Of a stretch of DNA of 64,000 nucleotides, positions 1 through 12,420 are shown one piece after another (position 1 is the first letter of the stretch; each line of letters opens with the position of its first letter). The stretch is taken from contig NZ_SRLB01000002.1 of NCBI RefSeq assembly GCF_004745635.1, positions 1 through 64,000 on the forward strand. The letters are read 5' to 3'. The position numbers and the translations under genes were made by a program. This DNA is from Methylobacterium nonmethylotrophicum. Its GTDB lineage: Bacteria; Pseudomonadota; Alphaproteobacteria; Rhizobiales; Beijerinckiaceae. Below the pieces are notes generated by a model, which was not told where the DNA came from, searched no databases, and worked only from the letters and a program-made list of their open reading frames with translations.

Positions 1-116
1 CGGCCTCGCTGATGGAGCGGATGGAGCGCGAGGGCATCGTCGGCCCCGCCAACCACGCCGGCAAGCGCGAGATCCTGATCGAGCCCGCCCCCCAGGCCGG
101 AGGCGAGGAGGCGTGA
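1..116 (+). CDS. ftsK: FtsK DNA translocase, C-terminal end (partial)
   Basis: This is the last 37 codons of a gene that begins outside the window, read in the frame starting at base 3 and ending with TGA at 114-116. The visible peptide contains ASLMERMEREGIVGPANHAG followed by KREILIE. That is the recognition helix and wing of the FtsK gamma domain, the winged-helix module that reads polar KOPS sequences and contacts XerD at dif. FtsK is the septal ATPase that pumps the chromosome terminus and links division to segregation. The next genes, lolA and xth, follow ftsK in many Alphaproteobacteria, which supports the call. Only the tail is visible, so the motor and membrane domains cannot be assessed. 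Confidence 0.88.
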   Translation, partial: ASLMERMEREGIVGPANHAGKREILIEPAPQAGGEEA

Positions 117-318
117 CCGGACGCTGCGTCAACGGCCCCGCCGTCGCATATTCGCCACAGGGGACGGCTCTATGGGGCCACCGGGCCTTCGCGGCGGCCC
201 GGCCGGGTGCGGCGTTTCGGCGAAGACCCGCGATCCATCACATAGCCGGGCGGGCGCGGCGTCGGCGTGCCGGCGCGAGCCCGTCCCTTCCCGTCCGCCC
301 ACACGGAGAACCCTGCCG

Positions 319-1257
319 ATGAACGGCCGTCCCCGCTCCGGCCCGCTCCGCGCGGCGTCCTTCGGTGCCGCGCTCTCGGTCGCTGCCCTCCTGAGCGCGG
401 CGCCCGCGAAGGCGCAGGTATCGTCGTTCCTCGACGGCCTGTTCGGCCGCAAGGACCCGGTTCCCGAGGCGCCGCCCGAGGCCGCTCCGGCCCAGGCGCC
501 GGCGGCCGGCCAGGCCGGGCCCTCCGCCGCCAGGGCGCCCCTGCCGCCGCGCCGGCCGGCCTCCCTCGGCGGCGGCAAGGCGCCGTCGCCCGAGCCCGTC
601 GAGACCGCCGCCGTCCCGGCCGCCGAAGGGGGACGGCCGGCCCCGCAGGTCGCCGCCGTGACCACGCCCGCGGCGGTCGATCCCGCCAACCCGGCCGCGG
701 TGATCGAGCGGGCCAATGCCTATTTCAACGGCGTCACGACGCTGACGGGCAACTTCGTCCAGATCGGCGCCGACGGGCGCAAGATCGGCGGCAAGCTCAC
801 CCTCGCCAAGCCGGGCCGCCTGCGCTTCGACTACGACCAGCCCTCTTCCCTCGAGGTGATCGCCGACGGCACCTCGGTGGCGGTGCGCGACCGCAAGCTC
901 GCGACCCAGGACCTCTACTTCATCTCGCAGACGCCGCTGAAATTCCTGCTGCGCGAGAAGATCGACCTCGCCCGCGACCTTACGGTCACCGACGTCTCGG
1001 CCGAGCCCGGCGGCATCCGCATCACGCTCGACGACCGCTCGACGCTCGGCGGGACCTCGCGCATCGCGCTCTACTTCGACGATGCAATGAAGACCTTGAG
1101 CCAGTGGCGGATCACCGACCCGCAGGGCTACCAGACCACCGTGCTGCTCTCCAACCTCCAGCGCGGCCGCGCCGTCGACGGCATGCTGTTCGTCATCAAT
1201 TACGGCCGGGCGGTCGACAAGGAGCTGGAGGCCAAGATGCAGCAGGCCCGTCCCTAA
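319..1257 (+). CDS. lolA: Outer-membrane lipoprotein carrier LolA family protein
   Basis: Periplasmic chaperone that accepts lipoproteins from LolCDE and delivers them to the outer membrane. The ATG at 319 is preferred over an in-frame GTG/ATG reading further left because it begins a clean signal peptide: basic NGRPRSGPLR, a hydrophobic stretch to about residue 27, and AKA-Q cleavage near residue 33. Residues about 45-125 are a Pro/Ala-rich low-complexity linker, so at 312 aa the protein is longer than a typical LolA. The LolA fold starts near residue 127 (AVIERANAYFNGVTTLTGNF) and continues through RLRFDY and the C-terminal TTVLLSNLQRG, all typical of the alphaproteobacterial family. It lies between ftsK and xth, and xth starts 17 bases after its stop. 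Confidence 0.9.
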   Translation: MNGRPRSGPLRAASFGAALSVAALLSAAPAKAQVSSFLDGLFGRKDPVPEAPPEAAPAQAPAAGQAGPSAARAPLPPRRPASLGGGKAPSPEPVETAAVPAAEGGRPAPQVAAVTTPAAVDPANPAAVIERANAYFNGVTTLTGNFVQIGADGRKIGGKLTLAKPGRLRFDYDQPSSLEVIADGTSVAVRDRKLATQDLYFISQTPLKFLLREKIDLARDLTVTDVSAEPGGIRITLDDRSTLGGTSRIALYFDDAMKTLSQWRITDPQGYQTTVLLSNLQRGRAVDGMLFVINYGRAVDKELEAKMQQARP

Positions 1258-1274
1258 CCGTCGAGTCCCCGACC

Positions 1275-2084
1275 TTGCGCCTCACCGTCAGCACCTGGAA
1301 CATCAACTCGGTCCGCCTGCGCATCGACCTCGTGCGCCGCTTCCTCGACGAGGCGAAGCCCGACGTGCTCTGCCTCCAGGAGACCAAGTGCCCGGACGAC
1401 CGCTTTCCCCTCAAGGAGCTGCAGGGATTCGGCTATCCCCACGTCGTCTTCGCCGGGCAGAAGGGCTATAACGGCGTCGCGATCCTCTCGCGCCTCCCGC
1501 TGGTCACCCGCGAGGTGATGAGCTTCTGCGAGCGCCAGGACGCGCGCCACATCTCGGCCCTGCTCGGGCCCGAGGCCGGGGCCGCCGCCGGCATCGCGAT
1601 CCACGATTTATACGTCCCGGCCGGCGGCGACGTGCCGGATCCAAAGCTCAACGACAAGTTCGCCCACAAGCTCTCCTTCATGGACGAGCTGCGCGCCTGG
1701 GGCGGCCGGCGCCCCTCGGGTCCTGCGATCCTCGTCGGCGACCTCAACGTGGCGCCGCTCGAGCACGACGTCTGGTCGCACAAGCAGCTCCTCGACGTGG
1801 TCAGCCACACCCCGATCGAGACCGAGCGCCTCGAGACCCTGCGGGGCGAGGCCGGCTGGATCGACACGCTGCGCCACCTGCGCCCGCCGCCGGAGAAGAT
1901 CTTCACCTGGTGGAGCTACCGCTCCCCCGACTGGGCGGCGGCCGACAAGGGCCGGCGCCTCGACCACATCTGGGTCACCCCGGACCTCGCCGGCACGGTG
2001 AAGTCGGTAACCGTGGCGCGGCACACGCGGGCCTGGGAGAAGCCGTCGGACCACGTGCCGGTGACGGTGGAGCTGGAGCTCTGA
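1275..2084 (+). CDS. xth: Exodeoxyribonuclease III (AP endonuclease)
   Basis: Mg-dependent 3'-5' exonuclease and AP endonuclease of base-excision repair, in the exonuclease/endonuclease/phosphatase fold. Signatures in order are WNINSVR near the start, CLQETK with the metal-binding Glu, YNGVAILSR, LVGDLNVAP, WWSYRS, the RLDHIWVT motif and the catalytic SDHVPV near the end. The length of 269 aa matches the family. No ATG or GTG lies between the lolA stop and the conserved N-terminus. I therefore place the start at TTG 1275, giving (M)RLTVSTWNIN, in an arrangement that suggests translation with lolA. Two inverted repeats follow the stop directly. Confidence 0.93.
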   Translation: MRLTVSTWNINSVRLRIDLVRRFLDEAKPDVLCLQETKCPDDRFPLKELQGFGYPHVVFAGQKGYNGVAILSRLPLVTREVMSFCERQDARHISALLGPEAGAAAGIAIHDLYVPAGGDVPDPKLNDKFAHKLSFMDELRAWGGRRPSGPAILVGDLNVAPLEHDVWSHKQLLDVVSHTPIETERLETLRGEAGWIDTLRHLRPPPEKIFTWWSYRSPDWAAADKGRRLDHIWVTPDLAGTVKSVTVARHTRAWEKPSDHVPVTVELEL

Positions 2085-2130
2085 GCATCATTCGCCGAAG
2101 TGGTCACCGGTTCGGCGGTGAAAATGATGC
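2085..2130. repeat. Imperfect intergenic palindrome after xth
   Basis: GCATCATT-CGCCGAA on the left pairs with TTCGGCG-(GTGA)-AAATGATGC on the right, around a central GTGGTCACCGG. The element starts at the base after the xth stop codon. It resembles short extragenic palindromes common in Rhizobiales genomes, but that comparison is from memory. It may act as an mRNA 3'-end structure. I saw no second copy in this window. Confidence 0.6.
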
Positions 2131-2142
2131 AAAAACAAGAAA

Positions 2143-2175
2143 CTAAGCAGAGTTGCGCCATGCAACTCTGCTTAG
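2143..2175. terminator. Perfect 14-bp hairpin downstream of xth
   Basis: CTAAGCAGAGTTGC and its exact complement GCAACTCTGCTTAG are separated by GCCAT. The stem is perfect but is followed by GGCGG and not by a T-run, so classical intrinsic termination is doubtful. It could be a 3'-stabilising hairpin or a protein-binding palindrome. Confidence 0.5.
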
Positions 2176-2295
2176 GGCGGCGGCAGAGATCAGGTTGAGC
2201 CACCCAGCGGAAGTGGCACGCTCCAACATCGTTCCGGACTCCGCTGCGCGGCCCTGGAACGACGCGGCTAATGTTTTGATGTCAGTCGATCCGAC

Positions 2296-2556
2296 TTGCT
2301 CGCGCGACTGAGTTTTCACCCCGATCAGAGCATCGATCGCTCTTCAAACTCGGACAGTTTCATGCAGCAGGCGCAGGCGGCGGCCGAGGAACGGGGTATA
2401 ACTCTGAACCAGACGCTCCTCGGCCCCATCACCGACGGCGTCGATCAGCAGCGGACGCGGCGCGAGAGCGCTGCGCGGGCTGATGTCGCTGCCGCCCTGG
2501 CGATCCTCGATCGCGCGCCGGATGTGCGGCCCGAGCCGGACGACGAGATCCGGTGA
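2296..2556 (+). CDS. Small hypothetical protein, possible ribbon-helix-helix antitoxin remnant
   Basis: An 86-residue reading frame; an internal ATG at 2362 would give 64 residues. The segment AAEERGITLNQTLLGP resembles the helix of ribbon-helix-helix antitoxins (RGISLNQ-type), and the acidic tail ALAILDRAPDVRPEPDDE resembles tails of small antitoxins. A recognisable N-terminal beta strand is missing. It sits just upstream of a broken XRE-type antitoxin gene, so the stretch may be a decayed toxin-antitoxin locus. No toxin is visible. Neither the start nor the coding status is secure. Confidence 0.3.
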   Translation: MLARLSFHPDQSIDRSSNSDSFMQQAQAAAEERGITLNQTLLGPITDGVDQQRTRRESAARADVAAALAILDRAPDVRPEPDDEIR

Positions 2557-2576
2557 GCCGCGGTGCCGAGGCTGTG

Positions 2577-2864
2577 ATGCCGATCCCGTTCCGGAACATC
2601 CGCGAGCGCTGACACGCCGACCCCGAATACCAGGCTGCCTACGAGGAGGTCTCACCGGCCATGGATCTGGCCTTCGCCATGGAGGCAGCACGGCAAGCCG
2701 CCAAGCTGACCCAGGCGGAAATCGCACGTCGCATCGGCACGTCGCAGGCGATGGTGGCCCGCTGGGAGACGGGCAAGGCGGCGCCGACCACGACATCCCT
2801 GCGCCGGTTCGCGGAGGCGACGGGAGCCCGCCTGCGCATCGAGTTCGCCTTCGAGCGGTGTTGA
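2577..2864 (+). pseudogene. XRE-family antitoxin-like gene interrupted by a nonsense codon
   Basis: From ATG 2577 the frame reads MPIPFRNIRER, then TGA at 2610-2612, then HADPEYQAAYEE and on to a helix-turn-helix (AEIARRIGTSQAMVARWETG) ending at 2864. In related antitoxins this position is usually Trp in a (R)WHADPEY-like block, so a single TGG-to-TGA change explains the break. A 67-residue protein could still start at ATG 2661 and would keep the whole helix-turn-helix. Such antitoxins normally pair with a HigB/RelE-type toxin, and none is present. It is convergent with leuS. Confidence 0.65.
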
Positions 2865-2970
2865 AGGCGAAGAGGGCGAACGCCACGCGTCGCCCCTCCC
2901 CCCGGCCGTCTTGACCGGTCCGCCATCTCGCTCTCGACCTCCCGCGTGACGAATCCCGCGTCCCTCAGCG

Positions 2971-5487
<2,517 letters not shown>

Positions 5488-6098
5488 TCGCACCCCCTCG
5501 CCCGCGGCCGCCCCGAGGGCGCGCGGGATCCGTGCCGGATGAACTGTGGTTCTGGAGCCGCTACGGCCGCCGGCGCTCCGTCCTCCGGCGGCCGCCGGGA
5601 AGTCGGGGCGCCGGACGGCGATGCGGGGGCGGGAATGCAGGCTGGGTCTGGCTCACCAGGGCGATGTCCGCAGCGGGGAACGACGGGCCCACCGCGACGC
5701 GCGGCGGCCATGCCGGCTCCGGTCAGGGAGCCAGGGTGGTAAGTCGCTCCGCAAGCCTGCGGGCTGTCGATGGTGCGGGCGTGAACGTCATCGGGCGCTG
5801 AGCGTGCCTCAAGTTGCCCGCTCTGCCAAGAACAGCCGTTGCTCGGACAAACATCTTCTGCCGGGCCTGGTCCAGCGCGGGGCGTGACGAAACCGCGCGC
5901 GGGCCGGCCGGCGGATCGGGAGTGGCAAGGTCCGAAGGATCGTGTATAGGCTGCGCCACCCTCGCCCTCGCACGGCGAGGTTTTTCGCCTTGGCAGACCG
6001 CGCTGGACGACATCCCGGCCCGGCCGAGCCTCGTGCGGGAGGTGGCCCCGTTGAGGGGTCGCGCATCTTTCGACCCGACACACCGGAAAGGACACGCG
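5488..6098. other. 611-bp gap upstream of rpsO and leuS, no gene recognised
   Basis: This divergent gap between leuS and rpsO holds no reading frame with recognisable protein features. It contains a terminator-like hairpin at 5960-5985. rpsO is often preceded by truB in Proteobacteria, but I find no truB sequence here. A TATAGG at 5945-5950 could be a -10 element but lacks a convincing -35 box. Confidence 0.5.
5960..5985 (+). terminator. Terminator-like hairpin in the rpsO upstream region
   Basis: CCTCGCC-(7 nt)-GGCGAGG followed directly by TTTTT. It lies 113 bases before the rpsO start, with no plus-strand gene for over 3 kb upstream. It is therefore either an attenuator in the rpsO leader or the end of an unannotated short transcript. 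Confidence 0.6.
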
Positions 6099-6368
6099 AT
6101 GTCGATCACGGCGGAGCGCAAGACCGCGCTCATCAAGGAACACGCCCGCGGCGGGACCGACACCGGCTCGCCGGAGGTGCAGGTCGCGATCCTCACCGAG
6201 CGGATCCAGAACCTCACCGGGCACTTCAAGACCCACACCAAGGACAACCACTCGCGCCGCGGCCTGCTCAAGCTGGTGTCGCAGCGCCGGTCGCTCCTCG
6301 ACTACCTGAAGCGCAAGGACGAGGCGCGCTACCGCGCCCTCATCGAGCGCCTCGGCATCCGCCGCTAA
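6099..6368 (+). CDS. rpsO: 30S ribosomal protein S15
   Basis: Small-subunit protein that binds the 16S central-domain three-way junction early in assembly and helps form an intersubunit bridge. The length of 89 aa is standard. Diagnostic blocks are [19 protein letters not shown], the DNHSRRGLL loop and the C-terminal [25 protein letters not shown] 6099 is preceded by GGAAAGGA with normal spacing. pnp follows 228 bases downstream in the same direction, the widely conserved rpsO-pnp arrangement. In E. coli S15 represses its own mRNA and PNPase processes it; whether that happens here cannot be told from the sequence. Confidence 0.97.
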   Translation: MSITAERKTALIKEHARGGTDTGSPEVQVAILTERIQNLTGHFKTHTKDNHSRRGLLKLVSQRRSLLDYLKRKDEARYRALIERLGIRR

Positions 6369-6596
6369 GGCGGACCTTCGCGGTTCGGGCACCGGCCCGG
6401 GCCGCGTTTTTGCGGGTGGGCCTTGAGGCTCCCCCGTCCCGGGTGGGCCGGAATGGGTCCGGCCGCCCCACTTCCGGGACCCGCGGGATACGCGGGCCGC
6501 GACCGCCAGGGCAGGATCGCCGGTGGCTTCTTGACAGAGCCCCTCGCCGTCTTGCGCTGGCGCCGCCCTCCCGGACCGCAGGAAGGCATGACGCAC

Positions 6597-8768
<2,172 letters not shown>

Positions 8769-8836
8769 TCGCCTGATGCCAGGGATCGTCTGATGCCCTG
8801 AGCGGAGGTCCGACGGATCTCCGCCGCGATGAGACG

Positions 8837-8869
8837 AAAAGCGCGGTCCTCCTCGGGCCGCGCTTTTTT
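8837..8869 (+). terminator. Rho-independent terminator after pnp
   Basis: AAAAGCGCGG pairs with CCGCGCTTTT across an 11-nt loop, and the T-run extends to six. The A-run on the 5' side makes it symmetric, so it can also stop transcripts arriving from the minus-strand lyase gene at 8976. Confidence 0.9.
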
Positions 8870-8975
8870 CGTGCATCGCCCGGCATGGGCGCGTTCGCGA
8901 GGCTCCGGGAGGGATAGTCCCGGTGACGGATCGCGCGACGCGGTTCCGCCGAGGCGGCCGGGGCCTTCACTGAGG

Positions 8976-9896
8976 TCAGGCTGCCAGCACGCGGGGCCAG
9001 GGCGAGACGTGGGCGCCGTGGGCCGGCAGGCGCCGCCCCATCTCGCCCTCGAGCCAGAGGGTCGCGTCGCGCAGGAGTTCGAGCGAGACCCCGGTCGCGA
9101 CGCGGTCCCGCTCCAGCATCGAGACGAGATCTTCCGTGGCGATGTTGCCGGTGGCGCCGGGGGCGAACGGGCAGCCGCCGAGGCCGCCCAGGCTCGCGTC
9201 GAGCACCGTGACGCCGGAGCGGAGCGCCGCGTCGGCATTGGCGTAGCCGGTGTTGCGGGTGTTGTGGAAATGCGCCCGCATCGGCAGGCCGGGCACGGCC
9301 TCGCTGAGCGCCGCGAAGCGCTCCTCGACCGCAAGCGGCGTCGCGACGCCGATCGTGTCGGCGAGGGAGATCTCGTCGGCACCGCTCTCGGCGAGCGCCC
9401 GGGCGATCTCGATCACCCGCGCGAGCGGCACCTCGCCCTCGAACGGGCAGCCGAAGGCGACCGCGATCGTGACCGAGCGGAAGAGGCCCTCGGCCTCGGC
9501 GCGCTTCGCGATCCCGGCCCAGGTCTCGACCAGCCCGCGGGCGGTCGTGCCCTGGTTGCGCGCCGCCATCGTGTCGGTGGCGACCGCCACGAAGCTGATC
9601 TCGCGCAGGCCCGCGGCGAGTGCCCGCTCGAAGCCGCGCCCGTTGAGCACGAGGCCCGAGACGCTGACCCCCGGCAGGTCGACGACGCGGGCGAGCACCG
9701 CCTCGGCATCGGCCATCTGCGGCACGCGCTTCGGGTTGACGAAGCTCGCGGCCTCGATCCGCCGCAGGCCCGCTCCGGCGAGCTTGGCGATCATCTCGAC
9801 CTTGGCCTCGGTCGAGAGATGGCGGCTGTCGTTCTGCAACCCGTCGCGGGGGCCGACCTCGACGATGTCGATGGCGGTGGGGCGTCGTGCGGTCAT
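8976..9896 (-). CDS. HMG-CoA lyase-like enzyme (HMGL/DRE-TIM family)
   Basis: Divalent-metal-dependent retro-Claisen lyase; the archetype splits 3-hydroxy-3-methylglutaryl-CoA into acetyl-CoA and acetoacetate. Visible motifs are EVGPRDGLQN (catalytic Arg-Asp), the FVNPKRVPQMAD block, metal-binding HFHNTRNTG and the signature GGLGGCPFAPGATGN with the catalytic Cys. ATG 9896 is preferred because GGGAGGA sits 5 bases upstream; a longer in-frame start at 9917 lacks this. The length of 306 aa is typical. The CoA-transferase gene at 9996-11237 lies 99 bases upstream on the same strand, so the two probably form one operon that activates and then cleaves a 3-hydroxy acid. Citramalyl-CoA is an alternative substrate. 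Confidence 0.87.
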   Translation of the reverse strand: MTARRPTAIDIVEVGPRDGLQNDSRHLSTEAKVEMIAKLAGAGLRRIEAASFVNPKRVPQMADAEAVLARVVDLPGVSVSGLVLNGRGFERALAAGLREISFVAVATDTMAARNQGTTARGLVETWAGIAKRAEAEGLFRSVTIAVAFGCPFEGEVPLARVIEIARALAESGADEISLADTIGVATPLAVEERFAALSEAVPGLPMRAHFHNTRNTGYANADAALRSGVTVLDASLGGLGGCPFAPGATGNIATEDLVSMLERDRVATGVSLELLRDATLWLEGEMGRRLPAHGAHVSPWPRVLAA

Positions 9897-9995
9897 GTCG
9901 GTCCTCCCACTTGCCACATGCCCCGTCCCGGGCCCGGGACAGGGTGGCGGCCTACGATAGCCTGTGCGCTCGCCCGGCAGGCGTTGATCTCCTGA

Positions 9996-11237
9996 TCACG
10001 CCGCCTCGCGCGACGAGCCGCCGATCACCCGCGCCTCGACCAGCCGCGCGACCTCCGCCTCCCCGAGGCCGAGGAGCCCGCGAAACACCTCGGCGTTGTG
10101 CTGGCCGAGTTCCGGCCCGGCGGTGACCACCCGGCCCGGATTGGCCGAGAGGCGCGGCGCCACGTTCTGCATCTTGAGATTGCCGAAGAGCGGGTGGGCG
10201 ACGTCGACGATGGTCTGGCGCGCCTTGAAATGGGCGTCCTCCAGCATCTCGGGCGCGCGATAGATGTCGCCGCGGGGCACGCCGGCCTCGTCGAGGATGC
10301 GGCCCAGCTCCTCGCGCGCGAAGGTGGCGGTCCAGGCGGCGATCAGATCGTCGAGCTCGGCCTGGCGCTTCCCGCGCTCGGTATGGGTGGCGTAGCGCGG
10401 ATCGGTGGCGAGCTCCGGCCGGCCCATCGCCGCGGCGAGGCGGCGGAACACGCTGTCCTGGTTGGCGGCGATCAACATGTAGACGCCGCTCTTCGTCGGA
10501 TAGACGTTCGAGGGCGCGATATTGGGCAGGATCGCCCCGGTGCGCTCGCGGATGTAGCCGGTCTTGTCGTACTCGGTGACGAGGTTCTCCATCACGGCGA
10601 GCACCGCCTCGTAGATCGCGCTGTCGACGACCTGGCCCCGCCCGGTGCGGGTGCGGGCGTGGAGCGCCATCAGCCCGCCGACGCAGGCGAAGGTGGCGGC
10701 CAGCGTATCGCCGATCGAGATGCCGGCGCGCGACGGCGGGTGCGAGGGGTCGCCCGCGACGTAGCGCATCCCGCCCATCGCCTCGCCGATCGCGCCGTAG
10801 CCGGCCTTCTGGGAATAGGGCCCGGTCTGGCCGTAGCCGGAGACGCGGATCATGATCAGCCTCGGGTTGACCTGAGAGAGCGCGTCGTAGCCGAGCCCCC
10901 ACTTCTCCATCGTGCCGGGCCGGAAGTTCTCGATCAGGATGTCGGATCGCGCGACGAGTTGACGAATCAGGTCCTGGCCGGCCGGCTCGCGGGCGTTGAT
11001 CTCGATCGACTTCTTGTTGCGGGCGATCACCGGCCACCACAGCGACTGGCCGTGCGGCTTCTCGCGGCCCCATTCTCGCATCGGGTCGCCGGCACCGGGC
11101 TGCTCGATCTTGATCACCTCGGCGCCGAAATCGGCCAGCAGCTGACCGCAGAACGGACCGGCGAGCAGCTGGCCCATCTCGAGGACGCGCAGGTCCGACA
11201 GGGCTGGCGCAGCGGCAGGTTCCGTGGTCTGGCTCAT
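9996..11237 (-). CDS. Class III (CaiB/BaiF, Frc-type) CoA-transferase
   Basis: Moves CoA between acyl groups, probably making the thioester cleaved by the neighbouring lyase. At 413 aa it has all family blocks: VLEMGQLLAGPFCGQLLADF at the N-terminus, KKSIEIN, ENFRPGTMEKWGL, SGYGQTGPY and the catalytic Asp at about residue 177 (GISIGD) before LAATFA. GAGGGA precedes ATG 11237. The promoter region is shared with the divergent gntR gene and carries a palindrome (TTGTC-N2-GACAA) over its probable -35 box, so GntR control is likely. Substrate specificity cannot be read from the sequence; a short hydroxy-dicarboxylate would fit the neighbours. Confidence 0.9.
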   Translation of the reverse strand: MSQTTEPAAAPALSDLRVLEMGQLLAGPFCGQLLADFGAEVIKIEQPGAGDPMREWGREKPHGQSLWWPVIARNKKSIEINAREPAGQDLIRQLVARSDILIENFRPGTMEKWGLGYDALSQVNPRLIMIRVSGYGQTGPYSQKAGYGAIGEAMGGMRYVAGDPSHPPSRAGISIGDTLAATFACVGGLMALHARTRTGRGQVVDSAIYEAVLAVMENLVTEYDKTGYIRERTGAILPNIAPSNVYPTKSGVYMLIAANQDSVFRRLAAAMGRPELATDPRYATHTERGKRQAELDDLIAAWTATFAREELGRILDEAGVPRGDIYRAPEMLEDAHFKARQTIVDVAHPLFGNLKMQNVAPRLSANPGRVVTAGPELGQHNAEVFRGLLGLGEAEVARLVEARVIGGSSREAA

Positions 11238-11260
11238 CGGGCGTCCCTCTTGTTCGTCAA

Positions 11261-11289
11261 AGCCTAATCGGGCAGATTTGTCTGGACAA
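11261..11289 (-). promoter_or_regulatory. Promoter of the CoA-transferase/lyase operon with a GntR-type operator
   Basis: Read on the minus strand, TTGTCC (11289-11284) and TAGGCT (11266-11261) are separated by 17 bp, a plausible -35/-10 pair 24 bases before the CoA-transferase ATG. The palindrome TTGTC-TG-GACAA at 11278-11289 covers the -35 box. A half-site TTGTCCGG overlaps the gntR start at 11318. The same palindrome core recurs at 12319-12328. Confidence 0.6.
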
Positions 11290-11317
11290 GTGGCCGATTG
11301 CGAACGCGGAGGGAATC

Positions 11318-12088
11318 TTGTCCGGCAGGGTGGTGGGGGCGCAGGAGCGCCTCGCTGAGGCAGGCCCGCTCAACGAGCGGATCGCGCGGGTGCTCCAGGA
11401 GGAGATCCGGGCCGGCCTGCATCCGCTCGGCACGACCCTGCCGACCGAGACGGCCCTGTGCGCCCGCTTCGAGGCGAGCCGCTTCACGGTGCGCGAGGCC
11501 CTGCGCAAGCTCGTCGAGAAGGGTCTCGTGGAGCGGCGCCAGGGTGCCGGTTCGACGGTGATCGCGACCTCCGCCCATCCCGGCTACGCGCAGGTCTTCG
11601 ACGACCTCGCCGACATGTTCGAGTACGCCCGCGACACACATTTCGAGGTCGCGTCCCTCGGGATGATCCAGATCGATCCGGAGGTCGCGGGCTTCGTGCA
11701 GGCCCCGGCCGGCTCGTCCTGGCTCAGGGCGGAGGGCGTGCGCTGGACGGCGGAGCGCGACGCGATGATCTGCTTCGTCAGCGTCTACGTGCACGCCCGG
11801 TTCGCGAGCCTGCTCACCGACCTGCGCGAGGTCGGCGGCGCCGTCTACGGCCTCGTCGAGGCGCGCTCGGGCGAGTTGATCGCCGAGGCGCTGCAGGAGA
11901 TCTCGGCCCGGCCGATGCCGCCCCCGGTCGCGCGCGCCCTCAAGCGCCCCCGCGGCGCACCCGCCATGCGCTTCGTGCGGCGCTACTACGACATCAGCGG
12001 CGGCATCATGCTGGCCTCGGTGAACTGGCATCCGGGCGAGGAATGCCGGTACACGACGCGGATCCGGCGGGGGGATTGGCGGGCGTAA
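11318..12088 (+). CDS. GntR-family (HutC/UTRA type) transcriptional regulator
   Basis: A winged helix-turn-helix in the first about 80 residues (PTETALCARFEASRFTVREA, LRKLVEKGLVERRQGAGS) is followed by a UTRA ligand-binding domain (about residues 95-240) ending in TRIRRGDW. The length of 256 aa is normal. No ATG fits: TTG 11318, with GGAGGG 4 bases upstream, is the best start. The gene diverges from the CoA-transferase/lyase pair and precedes the lyase, dehydratase and transporter genes. Matching palindromes in both outward promoters suggest it controls both arms, usually as a repressor released by a pathway metabolite. Confidence 0.88.
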   Translation: MSGRVVGAQERLAEAGPLNERIARVLQEEIRAGLHPLGTTLPTETALCARFEASRFTVREALRKLVEKGLVERRQGAGSTVIATSAHPGYAQVFDDLADMFEYARDTHFEVASLGMIQIDPEVAGFVQAPAGSSWLRAEGVRWTAERDAMICFVSVYVHARFASLLTDLREVGGAVYGLVEARSGELIAEALQEISARPMPPPVARALKRPRGAPAMRFVRRYYDISGGIMLASVNWHPGEECRYTTRIRRGDWRA

Positions 12089-12161
12089 GCCAGCTCTCGG
12101 TCGGCCGATGCCGCCCGCATGCAGACATATCGCGGAGATGCACCCCCCATCCCATCCGCGC

Positions 12162-12214
12162 CCTCATCCTGAGGTGACCGGCGATCGCAGATCGCCCAGC
12201 ACCTCAGGATGAGG
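12162..12214. repeat. Intergenic inverted repeat, family 1, copy A (short form)
   Basis: CCTCATCCTGAGGTG at 12162-12176 is mirrored by CACCTCAGGATGAGG at 12200-12214. A second inner palindrome, GCGATCGCAGATCGC, lies between them. The central block found in the long copies is missing. The 332-bp gap 12089-12420 holds this element and the promoter at 12292. Confidence 0.85.
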
Positions 12215-12291
12215 TTGCGGGTGGGACGATGGGGAGGGATCGGCCGCTGCGGCGGCCGGCCCCGAGGCCCTAACATCCCGCCAAAACGCCA

Positions 12292-12329
12292 TTGACAGAC
12301 CCGTTACAGGGAGTAGCCTGTCCGGACAA
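12292..12329 (+). promoter_or_regulatory. Promoter of the lyase/dehydratase/transporter operon with a GntR-type operator
   Basis: TTGACA at 12292-12297 is a perfect -35 box, and TAGCCT at 12314-12319 lies 16 bp away. The palindrome TGTC-CG-GACA at 12319-12328 begins on the last base of the -10 element, where a bound repressor would block initiation. It matches the operator in the gntR/CoA-transferase promoter. The first gene starts 92 bases downstream. Confidence 0.65.
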
Positions 12330-12420
12330 CTGCACCAAGCAGGGCATCGGGCGCCTTCAGCGCCGATGCGGGCCTCACGACGATGGGGCGGCGGGCCGCG
12401 GCCCGGTCAGGGAGGAACGG

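Noticed and set aside
2610..2612. TGA in the XRE-like gene read as selenocysteine
   Set aside because: There is no SECIS-like hairpin just downstream, and antitoxins are not selenoproteins. A Trp-to-stop mutation is simpler.
5945..5950. TATAGG as the rpsO promoter -10 box
   Set aside because: No acceptable -35 box lies at 16-18 bp, and the terminator-like hairpin begins only ten bases later.
12162..12214. CRISPR repeat unit or rho-independent terminator
   Set aside because: Copies are dispersed over 42 kb, palindromic, and without spacers or a T-run.
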